Shown: positions 8,633 through 17,651, counted from the first letter of the stretch. The stretch is 38,417 bases of DNA from Syntrophaceae bacterium UBA6109 (GCA_002428445.1 DIWJ01000092.1:17409-55825), one strand, 5' to 3'. Notes: a model not told the origin generated them from the sequence alone. Numbers and translations are program-made.

Positions 8633-9814
8633 ATGATGATGTTTGGCGGAAAAACCGCTTGCGTCGGGCCTGGGCAGACGCAAGTGCAATTGGGTGTAGG
8701 TTCTCATAAAAACCTCAAAGGCGTTCTGGGGAGTTTCTTGAACTCACCGAGTCAAAGAATTCTCTTCTTGTGCGACAGAGCTCTTGTTTCCACCGAATTC
8801 TTCAAAAGCATCGAAGGCATCCTGAAAGAAGCCGGGTACCCCTTTGATCTGTTCTCGGAAATTGATGCCGAACCCACCGATACGATTGTGGGGAAGGTTT
8901 ATGAGCAGTGCAAGAAGAATAAGCCGTCCCTGATCCTGGCGGTCGGGGGAGGGAGCTCGATCGATATCGGCAAGGCCGTCGGTATCCTGGTCGTTCACGG
9001 CGGTGTCATTCACGATTACGAAGGTTCGAACAAGTACAAGAGTCCGCGACTGCCCCTGATCGCGATCCCCACCACCGCCGGCACCGGTTCGGAAGTCACG
9101 GGTTCCTGCATCATCACGAACACCCGCACGGAAGTGAAGATGTCGATCACTCATTCGATCTACAATCCGTCCAATATCGCTATCCTCGATCCGCTCGCGC
9201 TCGTGACGTTGCCCGCAGCGCCGGCAGCCGGCGCCGGCATGGATGCATTCACGCATGCCATAGAATCTTATATCAATCTCAACGCGAATTACGTGACGGA
9301 CGCCTATGATCTGGAGGCCATGGCCTTGATCTCGAATAGTCTTCGTCCGTTCGTCGCCAATCGGGGGAACCTTGATGCGGGATTGAAGATGCTTTGCGCA
9401 TCATGTCTTGCTGGTCTGGGATTCACCAATACCGGCGTCGGCAACGTTCACGGTATGTCCAGGTTTGTCGGCACGTTTTTCCATGTTCCCCACGGAATTG
9501 CCAATGCCGTGTGTCTCCCGGCCGTGGCGGAATACAATCTCCTTGCCGATCCGGAGAAATTTGCACGCGTAGCGGCGGCCATGGGAGAGAATATTGCCGG
9601 GCTGACAACCATCGAGGCCGGGAGGAAGGCAGTCGAGGCCATCAGGCGGCTCAATTCCGATCTGGGTATCCCGCCGAGACTGAGAGACATTGGCGTCAAG
9701 GAAGAGAGAATTCCCGAAATGGCGGACCTCTGTTTCAAGGCGAATTACAACACACGGAACCCCCGATATACGACAGTGAATGATTTCGTTTCGCTGTATA
9801 AGCAGGCCTTTTAA
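8633..9814 (+). CDS. Iron-containing (group III) alcohol dehydrogenase
   Basis: 393 residues. NAD(P)-binding GGGSSIDIGKA and PTTAGTGSE motifs; metal ligands Asp204, His208, His273 and His287 with exactly the spacing of the 1,3-propanediol dehydrogenase/lactaldehyde reductase family. The family reduces aldehydes or oxidises alcohols; some members act on semialdehydes and 4-hydroxybutyrate. Three consecutive ATGs start the protein, with gagaggagag upstream. Followed after 21 bp by the AOR gene, so the two probably share an aldehyde intermediate (alcohol-aldehyde-acid). Substrate unknown. Confidence 0.92.
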   Translation: MMMFGGKTACVGPGQTQVQLGVGSHKNLKGVLGSFLNSPSQRILFLCDRALVSTEFFKSIEGILKEAGYPFDLFSEIDAEPTDTIVGKVYEQCKKNKPSLILAVGGGSSIDIGKAVGILVVHGGVIHDYEGSNKYKSPRLPLIAIPTTAGTGSEVTGSCIITNTRTEVKMSITHSIYNPSNIAILDPLALVTLPAAPAAGAGMDAFTHAIESYINLNANYVTDAYDLEAMALISNSLRPFVANRGNLDAGLKMLCASCLAGLGFTNTGVGNVHGMSRFVGTFFHVPHGIANAVCLPAVAEYNLLADPEKFARVAAAMGENIAGLTTIEAGRKAVEAIRRLNSDLGIPPRLRDIGVKEERIPEMADLCFKANYNTRNPRYTTVNDFVSLYKQAF

Positions 9815-9835
9815 GCCTGTTCGAGGAGATATAAG

Positions 9836-11713
9836 ATGGCAAACGGCTACATGGGCAGACTGCTGTACGTAGACTTAACAGAAGGAACATTCAAGGTTCA
9901 GGAGCTTTCGGAGGAGTTGACCCGAAAATACATCGGCGGCAGCGGGTTGGGCGCAAGGCTGCTCTTTGATCAGACCGACGCGAACACGGATCCTTTTGGG
10001 GCAGAGAACGTCCTCATGTTTCTTACGGGGCCGTTGACGGAAACCGCCGTTCCGATGGCGGGAAGATATGCCGTGGTTACCAAGTCGCCGCTAGGTATTT
10101 GGGGAGAAGGAGATTGCGGCGGAAGTTGGGGAAGCATGCTGAAGAAAACAGGCTACGACGGAATCCTCATCGTCGGGAAGTCGGAGAAGCCTGTCTATCT
10201 GTGGATTACCGACGAAGACGTTTCCATCCGGGATGCAAGCCGAATCTGGGGTCGGGACACCGTCGAAACGGATGACATGGTCAAGGCGGAAACCTCGGCT
10301 AAGGCCGTCGTAACCAGCATCGGTCCGGCGGGCGAAAAACTGGCGAAGATGGCTGTCATCATTTCCGATGGCAAGCATGCCAGGGCGAGCGGGAGGGGCG
10401 GAATCGGAGCCGTCATGGGATCGAAGAGGCTCAAGGCCATCTCCGTGTACGGGACGAAGAAACCGCAAGTAGCCCGCCCGGAGGCGCTGAAGGCTCTGGT
10501 CAAAAGCTTCGTGCCGCGGCTGCAGGAGGCGACAAAGAATTTCGGTGCGTATGGAACTGCCGGAGCGGTGATCAAGAACGCCAATATCGGCGATATGCCG
10601 GTTAAGAACTGGTCTTCCGGCAAATGGGACGACGACAAACTGAAAAAGATTTCCGGTCAAACCCTGGCGGAGACCATCCTGACCAGGAAGTATTACTGCA
10701 AGGGTTGCATCGTGGGATGCGGCAGGGTGATCAATATAGCCAGTGGCCCGTACGCGGGCGTCAGCGGCGGCGGTCCGGAATATGAAACCCTGGGATCGTT
10801 CGGAAGCCTGTGCCTGATTGACGATCTGAACGCCATCTCCATGGCCAATGATCTATGTAACCGCTATGGTATGGACACGGTCTCCGTGGGAGCCGCTATC
10901 GCCTTTGCCATGGAGGCTTACGAAAGGGGATCTATCGGCAAGAAGGATACGGGGGGAGTCGAACTCACCTGGGGGAATCAAGATGCAGCGCTGGCGATGG
11001 TTCATCAGATCGGCCGGAGAGAGGGGATGGGAAGGCTTCTGGGCGAGGGGGTGAAGAAGGCGGCGCAGGAGATCGGCGGCGGTTCAGCGGACTTTGCGAT
11101 CGAGGTCAAGGGCCTCGAACTGCCGATGCACGATCCCCGATCCCTGGGAAGTCTGGCGGTTCTTTACGCCACCTATCCGCGGGGTGCCTGCCACCGGGGA
11201 TGTTCCTACCAATTGGAAAGAAGCGGCATCGCGGAACTGGGTTATCACAAGCCGCTCGAAAGGCAGCGGGATGAGGGGAAGGCCGTCATCAATGCGATCA
11301 TGCAGGACTATGCCGGTCTCTTCAATTCCTTGAAACTCTGTCAATTCGTGATCACGCAACTGAAACCCACCGAAGTTCTGCAATGCCTGAACGATGTTAC
11401 CGGCTGGGATATGGATCTTCCCGAGTTGATGAGGGCAGGGGAAAGGGCCTCGAATGTGAAGAGGATGTACAACGTCCGTATGGGGTTCACGAGGAAGGAC
11501 GATACGCTGCCCCAGAGAATTCTTTCGATGAAGTTCACGGAGGGCGGCGCAGCGGGATACCTGCCGGATCTGGAGAGAATGCTGGATGAATATTACCAGT
11601 ACCGCAGGTGGAGCGGAGACGGAATTCCACTCCCGTCGACATTGCGGGAACTTGGATTGAGCGATGAAGCCGAACTGGTGGCGCAAATGTTCCCGAATCT
11701 GTTCAATGGGTGA
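9836..11713 (+). CDS. Aldehyde:ferredoxin oxidoreductase family (tungsto/molybdopterin) enzyme
   Basis: 625 residues, normal length for the AOR family. N-terminal pterin-binding domain opens GYMGRLLYVDLTEGTF and IGGSGLGARLLFD. [4Fe-4S] ligands are Cys288, Cys291, Cys295 (CKGCIVGC) and Cys502 near the C-terminus. MHDPRSLGSL and ATYPRGACHRG are the second pterin-binding signatures. The family oxidises aldehydes to acids with ferredoxin, or runs in reverse in acid-reducing anaerobes, using a bis-pterin tungsten cofactor. ATG 9836 follows gaggagat. Linked to the Fe-ADH by 21 bp. Many distant AOR-like proteins have unknown substrates, so only the family call is firm. Confidence 0.92.
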   Translation: MANGYMGRLLYVDLTEGTFKVQELSEELTRKYIGGSGLGARLLFDQTDANTDPFGAENVLMFLTGPLTETAVPMAGRYAVVTKSPLGIWGEGDCGGSWGSMLKKTGYDGILIVGKSEKPVYLWITDEDVSIRDASRIWGRDTVETDDMVKAETSAKAVVTSIGPAGEKLAKMAVIISDGKHARASGRGGIGAVMGSKRLKAISVYGTKKPQVARPEALKALVKSFVPRLQEATKNFGAYGTAGAVIKNANIGDMPVKNWSSGKWDDDKLKKISGQTLAETILTRKYYCKGCIVGCGRVINIASGPYAGVSGGGPEYETLGSFGSLCLIDDLNAISMANDLCNRYGMDTVSVGAAIAFAMEAYERGSIGKKDTGGVELTWGNQDAALAMVHQIGRREGMGRLLGEGVKKAAQEIGGGSADFAIEVKGLELPMHDPRSLGSLAVLYATYPRGACHRGCSYQLERSGIAELGYHKPLERQRDEGKAVINAIMQDYAGLFNSLKLCQFVITQLKPTEVLQCLNDVTGWDMDLPELMRAGERASNVKRMYNVRMGFTRKDDTLPQRILSMKFTEGGAAGYLPDLERMLDEYYQYRRWSGDGIPLPSTLRELGLSDEAELVAQMFPNLFNG

Positions 11714-11869
11714 GCAGAAAAACGTAAAAAGAGATCGAAGAAAGGTTTTTTATTAACCCCGCCTGCGGCGGGCGAATGTCGAGTTCGACCGATACCCGGC
11801 ATTCAGCGGAAGAGGAGAAGCAATATTTTCACCTCACAAACAAAGATCTTTCAAAGGAGGCTTCAGATC

Positions 11870-12910
11870 ATGAGTAAAAGGTTGAGGATCATTTTGACGG
11901 TAGCGGTACTCTCCATTCTTTTGTATCCACTGGGAATGGTACCGACGGCGGAAGCGGCGAAGACCTATGAATTCAACATTTCATTGGACTCCCCGGCGAC
12001 CCACGGGAAAACCCTGGGGACGCAGGTGTTCGCCGAGGAATTGGTGAAGAGATCGAAAGGCCAGTTCAAGCCGACGATCTATCACAGCTCCCAGCTCTAC
12101 AAGGATCCCCACGCCATCAAGGCCCTGCTCATGGGTACGCTGGATATGGGCATCATCGGGAACCATCTGCTGGACGGCGTTGACATCAACACCACCGTTA
12201 CCCACCTCCCCATGTTCTTCGGACGGTCCATACCGGAAGACAAGTATGCGGAGTTGCTCGATGAATTGAGCGGCCCGATCGGCAAACGGCTCGAAAAGAA
12301 ATTGAACGTGAAATCCATCGGGCGGATATACCATCTGGGGTTCGACCACATGTACACCTCCACCAAAGAAATCACCAAACTGGAGGACTTCAAGGGGTTG
12401 AAGATCCGCATCCCCGGCGGTGCCGTCGCCTTGGCGCGTCTCAGGTCGCTGGGAGCGGGTGGCGTGCTGATCGCCTATGCGGATGTGGCCGTAGCCCTGA
12501 CCCAGCATACGATCGACGGCGCCAGCACGACGACCATGAGCGTGGAAAAGGCCAAGCTCGATGAAGCCGGTCTCAAGTATGCCGTAGAAACCCGTAATTA
12601 CTTTACGCACTACTTCCCCATGGTGAGCAACAAGTTCTGGAACAGTCTTCCTGCGGACCTCCAGAAGATCTTTATCGAGTCCTACGAGTATTCCGTCCCG
12701 AAGCAGCGGGCGATCGCGGCGAAAGAACAGCAGGAAGCCAAGGAGGCCCTGCAGAAGAGGGGAATGAAATTCTATACGCCCACCGCGAAGCAGGCGACCG
12801 AATGGCGCGAGAAATTCATGACGGTGCAGGCTGATCTGATCAAAGAGCTCAAGTACGACCCGGAACTCGTCAAGATATGCGAAGAAGCGCTGAAAAAATA
12901 TAAAGAATAG
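11870..12910 (+). CDS. TRAP transporter solute-binding protein DctP (system 1)
   Basis: 346 residues with an N-terminal signal peptide (KRLRIILTVAVLSILLYPLG, cleavage near AEA-AKTY). DctP signatures: a periplasmic two-lobe fold with YHSSQLYKDPHAIKALLMGTLDMG and LKIRIPGGAVALARLRSLG, whose Arg in KIRIP normally salt-bridges the substrate carboxylate, then YADVAVALTQHTIDGAST. It captures an organic acid in the periplasm for the DctQM membrane pair encoded next. A very strong ribosome site (aaggagg, 9 bases from ATG) suggests high expression, usual for binding proteins. 156 bp separate it from AOR, with a small 6-bp GC hairpin at 11758-11772. Confidence 0.93.
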   Translation: MSKRLRIILTVAVLSILLYPLGMVPTAEAAKTYEFNISLDSPATHGKTLGTQVFAEELVKRSKGQFKPTIYHSSQLYKDPHAIKALLMGTLDMGIIGNHLLDGVDINTTVTHLPMFFGRSIPEDKYAELLDELSGPIGKRLEKKLNVKSIGRIYHLGFDHMYTSTKEITKLEDFKGLKIRIPGGAVALARLRSLGAGGVLIAYADVAVALTQHTIDGASTTTMSVEKAKLDEAGLKYAVETRNYFTHYFPMVSNKFWNSLPADLQKIFIESYEYSVPKQRAIAAKEQQEAKEALQKRGMKFYTPTAKQATEWREKFMTVQADLIKELKYDPELVKICEEALKKYKE

Positions 12911-12942
12911 CGCGCGACCTCCATCACCATCAATTCTCTGAA

Positions 12943-13002
12943 GGGGGAGCTGTCCGGTGCCTTTTGCTGCGAAAACCAGGAATTGCACCGGAACAGTTCC
13001 CC
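12943..13002 (+). repeat. Long imperfect hairpin between dctP1 and dctQ1
   Basis: Arms 12943-12960 and 12985-13002 pair over most of 18 positions (gggga, ctgt and ccggtgc blocks) around a 24-base loop. No T-tract. Similar intercistronic hairpins follow the second dctP, so it may protect or limit the binding-protein message. Confidence 0.5.
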
Positions 13003-13051
13003 ATTTGAGAAGAGCGACTTCATGCTCTCCTTCCCGAACGGGGGTTTTGTC

Positions 13052-13579
13052 ATGGATCGGTTCGTAAAAAAATGGAATCAGGTGGAGCTCTTTCTTGTGG
13101 GCGTCCTCACCTTGACCGCCTTGGCGGGTGTCGTCTACGCCACCTTTGGGCGATATGTCCTGAGATCTCCATCCGATTGGCCCGAAGAGGTCATTGTCTA
13201 CATGATTATCGGCGCCGTCTTTCTTGCCGCCAGCAGTCTGGTAGACAGAAACGGCCATGTGGCGGCGACGCTGGTCGTCGAACGGTTCCCCATGAACGTG
13301 AGGCGCGTACTGGCTGTCTTCAATGCTCTTCTGGCCTTGGGATTTTGTGCGGTCGTCCTCTGGTACGGGATCAATATCGTCATGCTCAACTATAATGCCA
13401 ATCAACTGTCCAACACATCGCTTCGCTTCCCGCTCTGGATACCCTACCTTTCGGTACCGGTGGGGTGTCTCCTCATGTCCATGCGATACTTGATTCGTCT
13501 CTGGCGCCTCTTGTTCCGATTTCAAGTAGCGGACATCATGGAACACCATGAAATGAGCAGAGAGGAGGCCCGTCAATGA
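13052..13579 (+). CDS. TRAP transporter small membrane subunit DctQ (system 1)
   Basis: 175 residues with four predicted membrane helices (VELFLVGVLTLTALAGVVYA; VIVYMIIGAVFLAASSLV; VLAVFNALLALGFCAVVLWY; WIPYLSVPVGCLLMSMRY). The loop FGRYVLRSPSDWPEEVIVY and RNGHVAATLV are DctQ hallmarks. ATG 13052 starts the protein a few residues before the first helix as usual; an in-frame ATG at 13022 is an alternative and has gagaag upstream. Overlaps dctM by 4 bp (ATGA). Confidence 0.88.
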   Translation: MDRFVKKWNQVELFLVGVLTLTALAGVVYATFGRYVLRSPSDWPEEVIVYMIIGAVFLAASSLVDRNGHVAATLVVERFPMNVRRVLAVFNALLALGFCAVVLWYGINIVMLNYNANQLSNTSLRFPLWIPYLSVPVGCLLMSMRYLIRLWRLLFRFQVADIMEHHEMSREEARQ

Positions 13580-14859
13580 TCCTGACCTTATGCCTCATCT
13601 TCGGTATTTTGCTGATATTGGGAGTCCCCATCGCCTTTACCCTTGGCCTCACGGCCATGGCCATGATCGCGATGTATTCACCCACCGGCGTGATGATGGT
13701 CCCCGATGTGATGTACAATGCCTTGGACTCCTTTTCCCTGATGGCCCTCCCCTTCTTCGTCATTACCGCCGAGTTCATGGTCAAGGGTGGGTCTTCACGG
13801 TACCTCATCGAAGTTGCCAATTGCCTCTTCAAGCACCACTGGGGCGGCCTCGCCATCGTCACCGTCGTTTCCTGCACGTTTTTTGGCGCCATCTGCGGCT
13901 CCAGCGTCGCCACCGCCATGGCCATCGGCATCATCGTGATCCCCGCCATGATGGAAAGCGGCTATCCCCGCGCCTTCACTCTGGGTGTTGTCGCGGCAAG
14001 CGGCACCATTGCCATCATGATCCCTCCGAGCGGCGCCATGATCATCTACGGGATCATCGCCGAGGAATCCATCCCGAGGCTTTTTTTGGCCGGCTTCTTA
14101 CCGGGAGTGACGCAAGCAATCCTTTATCTACTTTGGATAAAATATGATTCCAAACGGAAGAATATCGCCCGGACCCCCGTGAAGGCCAGTTGGCCGGAAA
14201 CCTTTGCGGCGGTGAAGAAGGCACTTCCCGCCCTCTCGCTTCCGCTGATCATCCTGGGAGGAATCTACTCGGGAATCTGTACGGTTACCGAAGCGGCGGG
14301 CCTGAGCGCCGTCGTTGCCATTGTCATCAGCGTTTTCATCTACCGGGAAATTCCGCTCGGGAAAGTCATAACCGTGGCCGGAGAGGCGATGAGAGGCGCC
14401 GGAATGATTCTGTTCATCATCTCGACGGCCATCGTCTTCGGAAACTGGCTGACAGAAGCCGGCCTGCCGGCCAAGTTGGTGACATACGCCACCGATATGA
14501 ACCTGAGCGCCGTCGGATTCCTTTTGGCCTGCAATATCATCCTGCTCTTTCTTGGCTGTTTCCTGGAAGTCGTTTCGACCATGTTGATCACCCTGCCGAT
14601 TATGCTCCCCCTGGTTTCGGCCTTGGGGATTGACCTGGTGCATTTCGGCATCATGATGACGCTGAACATGGAGATCGCACTGATCACGCCCCCCGTCGGG
14701 TTGAACCTCTATGTCGTATCGGGTGTAGGCAAGGCCCCGCTGGAGGAAACCATGAAGGGTGTGACTCCGTATGTCGTGATTACCCTTGTTCAGCTGGCCC
14801 TGGTGACCTACTGGCCGGCTTATACCCTCTTTGTGCCGAACCTGATCATGCCCAGATAG
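13576..14859 (+). CDS. TRAP transporter large permease subunit DctM (system 1)
   Basis: 427 residues, about a dozen hydrophobic segments. DctM markers: FSLMALPFFVITAEFM, the ICGSSVATAMAIG and MIPPSGAMIIYGI motifs, TEAAGLSAVVAIVISVF, and the second-half repeat IPLMLP-like LPIMLPLVSALG with LITPPVGLNLYVVSG. These carry the Na+-coupled elevator transport path. Coupled to dctQ by a 4-bp overlap. Followed by a 150-bp spacer before prpD that contains a 12-bp perfect palindrome at 14930-14941 but no clear promoter. Confidence 0.93.
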   Translation: MILTLCLIFGILLILGVPIAFTLGLTAMAMIAMYSPTGVMMVPDVMYNALDSFSLMALPFFVITAEFMVKGGSSRYLIEVANCLFKHHWGGLAIVTVVSCTFFGAICGSSVATAMAIGIIVIPAMMESGYPRAFTLGVVAASGTIAIMIPPSGAMIIYGIIAEESIPRLFLAGFLPGVTQAILYLLWIKYDSKRKNIARTPVKASWPETFAAVKKALPALSLPLIILGGIYSGICTVTEAAGLSAVVAIVISVFIYREIPLGKVITVAGEAMRGAGMILFIISTAIVFGNWLTEAGLPAKLVTYATDMNLSAVGFLLACNIILLFLGCFLEVVSTMLITLPIMLPLVSALGIDLVHFGIMMTLNMEIALITPPVGLNLYVVSGVGKAPLEETMKGVTPYVVITLVQLALVTYWPAYTLFVPNLIMPR

Positions 14860-15010
14860 ATTCAGACGCCTTGTTCCATGAACCAGTGAAGCGGCGAAGC
14901 GGTAACAGCGATATCGGACCGATAAACGGTGAAACGTTTCATGACGGAGACTGCGAATCTGGTGAAGGTAGCGCCTTCAAAGGAAGAAAATATTGATGAA
15001 GGAGGGCAAC

Positions 15011-16390
15011 GTGAAAAATACCATGCACGTGACGGAAGGGTTGGCCAAGTTTGCATCGAAGCTAACCTACAAGAAACTTCCCAAGGAGGCGGTCGGCTGG
15101 GCGAAGGACGCCATCCTGGATTGCACCGGCGTCGCGCTCGCGGGGTCGCAGGAGGAGGCCGGGAAGATCATGGCGGATTACGCGAAAAAAGCCGCCGGCA
15201 AACCGGAGGCGGGCGTCTTTGCAGCCGGTTTCAAAACCAGCGCCTCCGAAGCCGCTCTGGCCAACGGGACCATGGCCCATGCGCTGGACTACGATGACTA
15301 CGCGCTCCCCAACTGGACGGGCCATCCGACGGCCCCCATATTGCCAGGGATCTTCGCCCTAGGGCAGCGGCAAAAAATTTCGGGCAAGGAGCTCCTCCTG
15401 GCCTATGTCGTCGGTTTCGAGGTCGGTGCGAGGGTCGGGGCGTATCTCGGGCGCGGGCATTATGAAAGCGGCTGGCACCCCACGGCCACCTACGGCACGA
15501 TGGGTGCCACGGCGGCATGCTGCAACATCCTGAAACTGGACGCTGCGCGGACGCGTTCGGCGTTCGGCATCGCCAGTTCCGAAGCCAGCGGCGTCCGGCA
15601 GAACTTCGGCACCATGACCAAGCCGCTTCATTGCGGTCTCTCTTCGCGGAACGGTATCGTCGCTGCCTTGCTCGCCGAAAAGGGGTTTACGGCCGACACG
15701 GACGCGATCGAGGGAGCTTTCGGTTTCGGCAAGGTGTTTCTGGCCAATGGCAATTGTGATCCGGCCAAAAGCCTCAAGGGGTTGGACGAGACCTACCTGA
15801 TTGTCGAACACGGCATCAGTGTGAAGCCCTATCCGTGCTGCGCCGAAGCGCATCGCTGTCTTGATGCCATCCTGTTCCTGATTCAGAAGCACGATATTCG
15901 CGCCGACGACGTGGAGTCCGTGGAGTGCCGTACGAGCGACATGGTTCCCGCCATCATGATCCGGCATCGCCCCAAGACCGTGGAAGAGGCGAAGTTCAGC
16001 ATGGAGTATTGCATGGCCGTTGCATTGCTTGACAGAGAGGCCGGACTGAAGCAATTCACGGCGGAACGGGTCATGGAGCGCAAGGTTCAGAAGCTGCTCA
16101 CGCGCGTGCATTACCTTCACCTGCCGGAAACCAGCGGATACGCGAATATGGAGCGCTATCCGGAACAGGTCACCGTCAAGCTGCGCAACGGCGAGACCTA
16201 TGCTCATGAGGTGCTTACGAACAAGGGCAAGCCGGGCAACCGTCTGAGCAAAGCGGAACTGGTCGCCAAATATACCGCATGCGCCGAAGAAGCCATCCCC
16301 CGGAAACGCATCGACCGTTCCCTGGAAATGCTGGACCGGTTGGAAAAATTGAAAGATGTCGGCGAACTGATGGCTGTGCTTTGCGCCTAG
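15011..16390 (+). CDS. MmgE/PrpD-family protein (2-methylcitrate dehydratase / cis-aconitate decarboxylase superfamily)
   Basis: 459 residues of the two-domain MmgE/PrpD fold. Landmarks: AILDCTGVALAGS, ANGTMAHALDYDDYA...GHPTAPI, SGWHPTATYGTMGA, GTMTKPLHCG and VKPYPCCAEAH. Asp95, His105, His156, Lys204 and His281 sit where the cis-aconitate decarboxylases have their catalytic Asp/His/His/Lys/His set as I recall it, but these are largely shared across the family, so dehydratase and decarboxylase cannot be separated by eye. GTG 15011 chosen because aaggaggg lies 5 bases upstream; ATG 14996 is the alternative. No methylcitrate synthase or methylisocitrate lyase is present, arguing against the standard methylcitrate cycle. 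Paired with prpF 67 bp downstream. Confidence 0.88.
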   Translation: MKNTMHVTEGLAKFASKLTYKKLPKEAVGWAKDAILDCTGVALAGSQEEAGKIMADYAKKAAGKPEAGVFAAGFKTSASEAALANGTMAHALDYDDYALPNWTGHPTAPILPGIFALGQRQKISGKELLLAYVVGFEVGARVGAYLGRGHYESGWHPTATYGTMGATAACCNILKLDAARTRSAFGIASSEASGVRQNFGTMTKPLHCGLSSRNGIVAALLAEKGFTADTDAIEGAFGFGKVFLANGNCDPAKSLKGLDETYLIVEHGISVKPYPCCAEAHRCLDAILFLIQKHDIRADDVESVECRTSDMVPAIMIRHRPKTVEEAKFSMEYCMAVALLDREAGLKQFTAERVMERKVQKLLTRVHYLHLPETSGYANMERYPEQVTVKLRNGETYAHEVLTNKGKPGNRLSKAELVAKYTACAEEAIPRKRIDRSLEMLDRLEKLKDVGELMAVLCA

Positions 16391-16457
16391 GTTCTTTGGG
16401 AAAGAACCGGGCATAGACCGGTCAAGAAGAAAGGTCGCGAAGGAGGTTAAAACTATT

Positions 16458-17612
16458 ATGTGGCGCACATTACCCTGTCTCATCATCCGCGGCGGCTCCA
16501 GCAAGGGCGTCTTTGTCCCTGCAGAGGAATTGCCGCCCCCGGGAAAAGAGCGGGATCAAATCATTCTGAGCCTTTACGGCAGCCCCGATCTCCGGCAGAT
16601 CGACGGTCTCGGGGGAGCGGACAAGCTGACGAGCAAGGTGGCCATTATGGGCGGTCCGACTCGAAAGGATTGTGTCATCGATTATCTCTTCGGACAGGTC
16701 AACATCGCCCTGCCTCGGATCGACTGGACCAGCAACTGCGGGAATATCTCCGCGGGCGCAGCCGTCTATGCCGCGTATCGGGGATTAGGGGAGTCCATCG
16801 AAGGCGGCGTTCGCATCGCCATTCACCAGGCCAACACCGGCCGGCGCCTCATCGCGACCGTCCCGATGGAGGACGGTTTGCCGGCATTCCGGGGCGACTA
16901 TGCCATAGGCGGCGTTCCCGGGACCGGCGCAAGAATCGATCTCGATTTTGCGGACTTTGCGGCATGCATTTTGGGGAACGGCGTTCTCCCGACGGGTCAG
17001 ACGGTAGATAAGTTTGACATCCCCGGTTTGGGGAACCTGGATGTTACGATCATTGACGCGGCCAATCTCCACTTTTTTGTGAGGGCCGAAGATGTGGGGC
17101 TCGACGAAGTAAGGGATATCGTCAGTTTGCAGAACGATCCGGAAGTCGTTTCCCGGCTCGAGACGATTCGCGGAACCGTGGCCCGGGAGATCGGATTTAT
17201 CACCGGACCGAATGCCGCCGAGGAATTGCTCGTACGCATGAACCCCCTCCTCTATGTCGTGGGGCGGCCGCGTGACTACGCGACACTTGGCGGCAAGAAA
17301 ATCGGGGGCGGCACATACGATCTCTTCACGCGCTCCATCACCCGGGCGGCGTTCTCCAAAGCCTATCCGGCTTCCGGGTCGGTAGGCACGACCGTCGCGT
17401 GCGGGATTCCCGGAACCATTCCCTTCGCGGCTGCTGCCGGAGATCCCCGGCCGCCGGGTCGCCCCTTCAGGGTTCGTCTGGGTCACCCGGGCGGACTGAT
17501 GGAGATCAGTGCGGAGATGGCCGGCGACAAGGTTGCGTCGCTTTCCGTGCGGTCGGTGGTGGTTGGGAGGACGGCGAGGATCCTCATGGAAGGCAAGGCG
17601 TTCATCAAGTAG
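16458..17612 (+). CDS. PrpF-family allylic isomerase (methylaconitate / aconitate / methylitaconate isomerase type)
   Basis: 384 residues of the diaminopimelate-epimerase fold. IRGGSSKGVF is the family N-terminal active-site loop; Lys60 (TSKVAI) and Cys94 (SNCGN) are candidate acid/base residues. Family members shift double bonds in unsaturated polycarboxylates: 2-methylaconitate, trans/cis-aconitate, 4-oxalomesaconate, or 3-methylitaconate to dimethylmaleate (Mii of nicotinate fermenters). aggagg precedes ATG 16458. Together with the LeuCD-like pair it matches two successive steps of the methylitaconate branch; with the PrpD-family protein it matches aconitate chemistry. Confidence 0.9.
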   Translation: MWRTLPCLIIRGGSSKGVFVPAEELPPPGKERDQIILSLYGSPDLRQIDGLGGADKLTSKVAIMGGPTRKDCVIDYLFGQVNIALPRIDWTSNCGNISAGAAVYAAYRGLGESIEGGVRIAIHQANTGRRLIATVPMEDGLPAFRGDYAIGGVPGTGARIDLDFADFAACILGNGVLPTGQTVDKFDIPGLGNLDVTIIDAANLHFFVRAEDVGLDEVRDIVSLQNDPEVVSRLETIRGTVAREIGFITGPNAAEELLVRMNPLLYVVGRPRDYATLGGKKIGGGTYDLFTRSITRAAFSKAYPASGSVGTTVACGIPGTIPFAAAAGDPRPPGRPFRVRLGHPGGLMEISAEMAGDKVASLSVRSVVVGRTARILMEGKAFIK

Positions 17613-17619
17613 AAAGACC

Positions 17620-17651
17620 GTTCCCCCTGATGGCGGGCCATCAGGGGGAAC
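17620..17651 (+). repeat. Perfect 14-bp hairpin between prpF and dctP2
   Basis: Arms 17620-17633 and 17638-17651 are fully complementary with loop cggg, the same loop as the hairpin at 1924-1949. It starts 8 bases after the prpF stop. The following bases (aagcagatttgattt) give no clean T-tract, so it is a weak terminator candidate or an mRNA-processing/stability element. Confidence 0.6.

Noticed and set aside
11758..11772. 6-bp GC hairpin after AOR as a terminator
   Set aside because: T-rich bases lie before, not after, the stem on the plus strand, and the dctP gene downstream is in the same orientation.
15011..17612. Standard 2-methylcitrate cycle (prpDF)
   Set aside because: No methylcitrate synthase (prpC), methylisocitrate lyase (prpB) or AcnD in the window; only the isomerase and PrpD-family protein occur.
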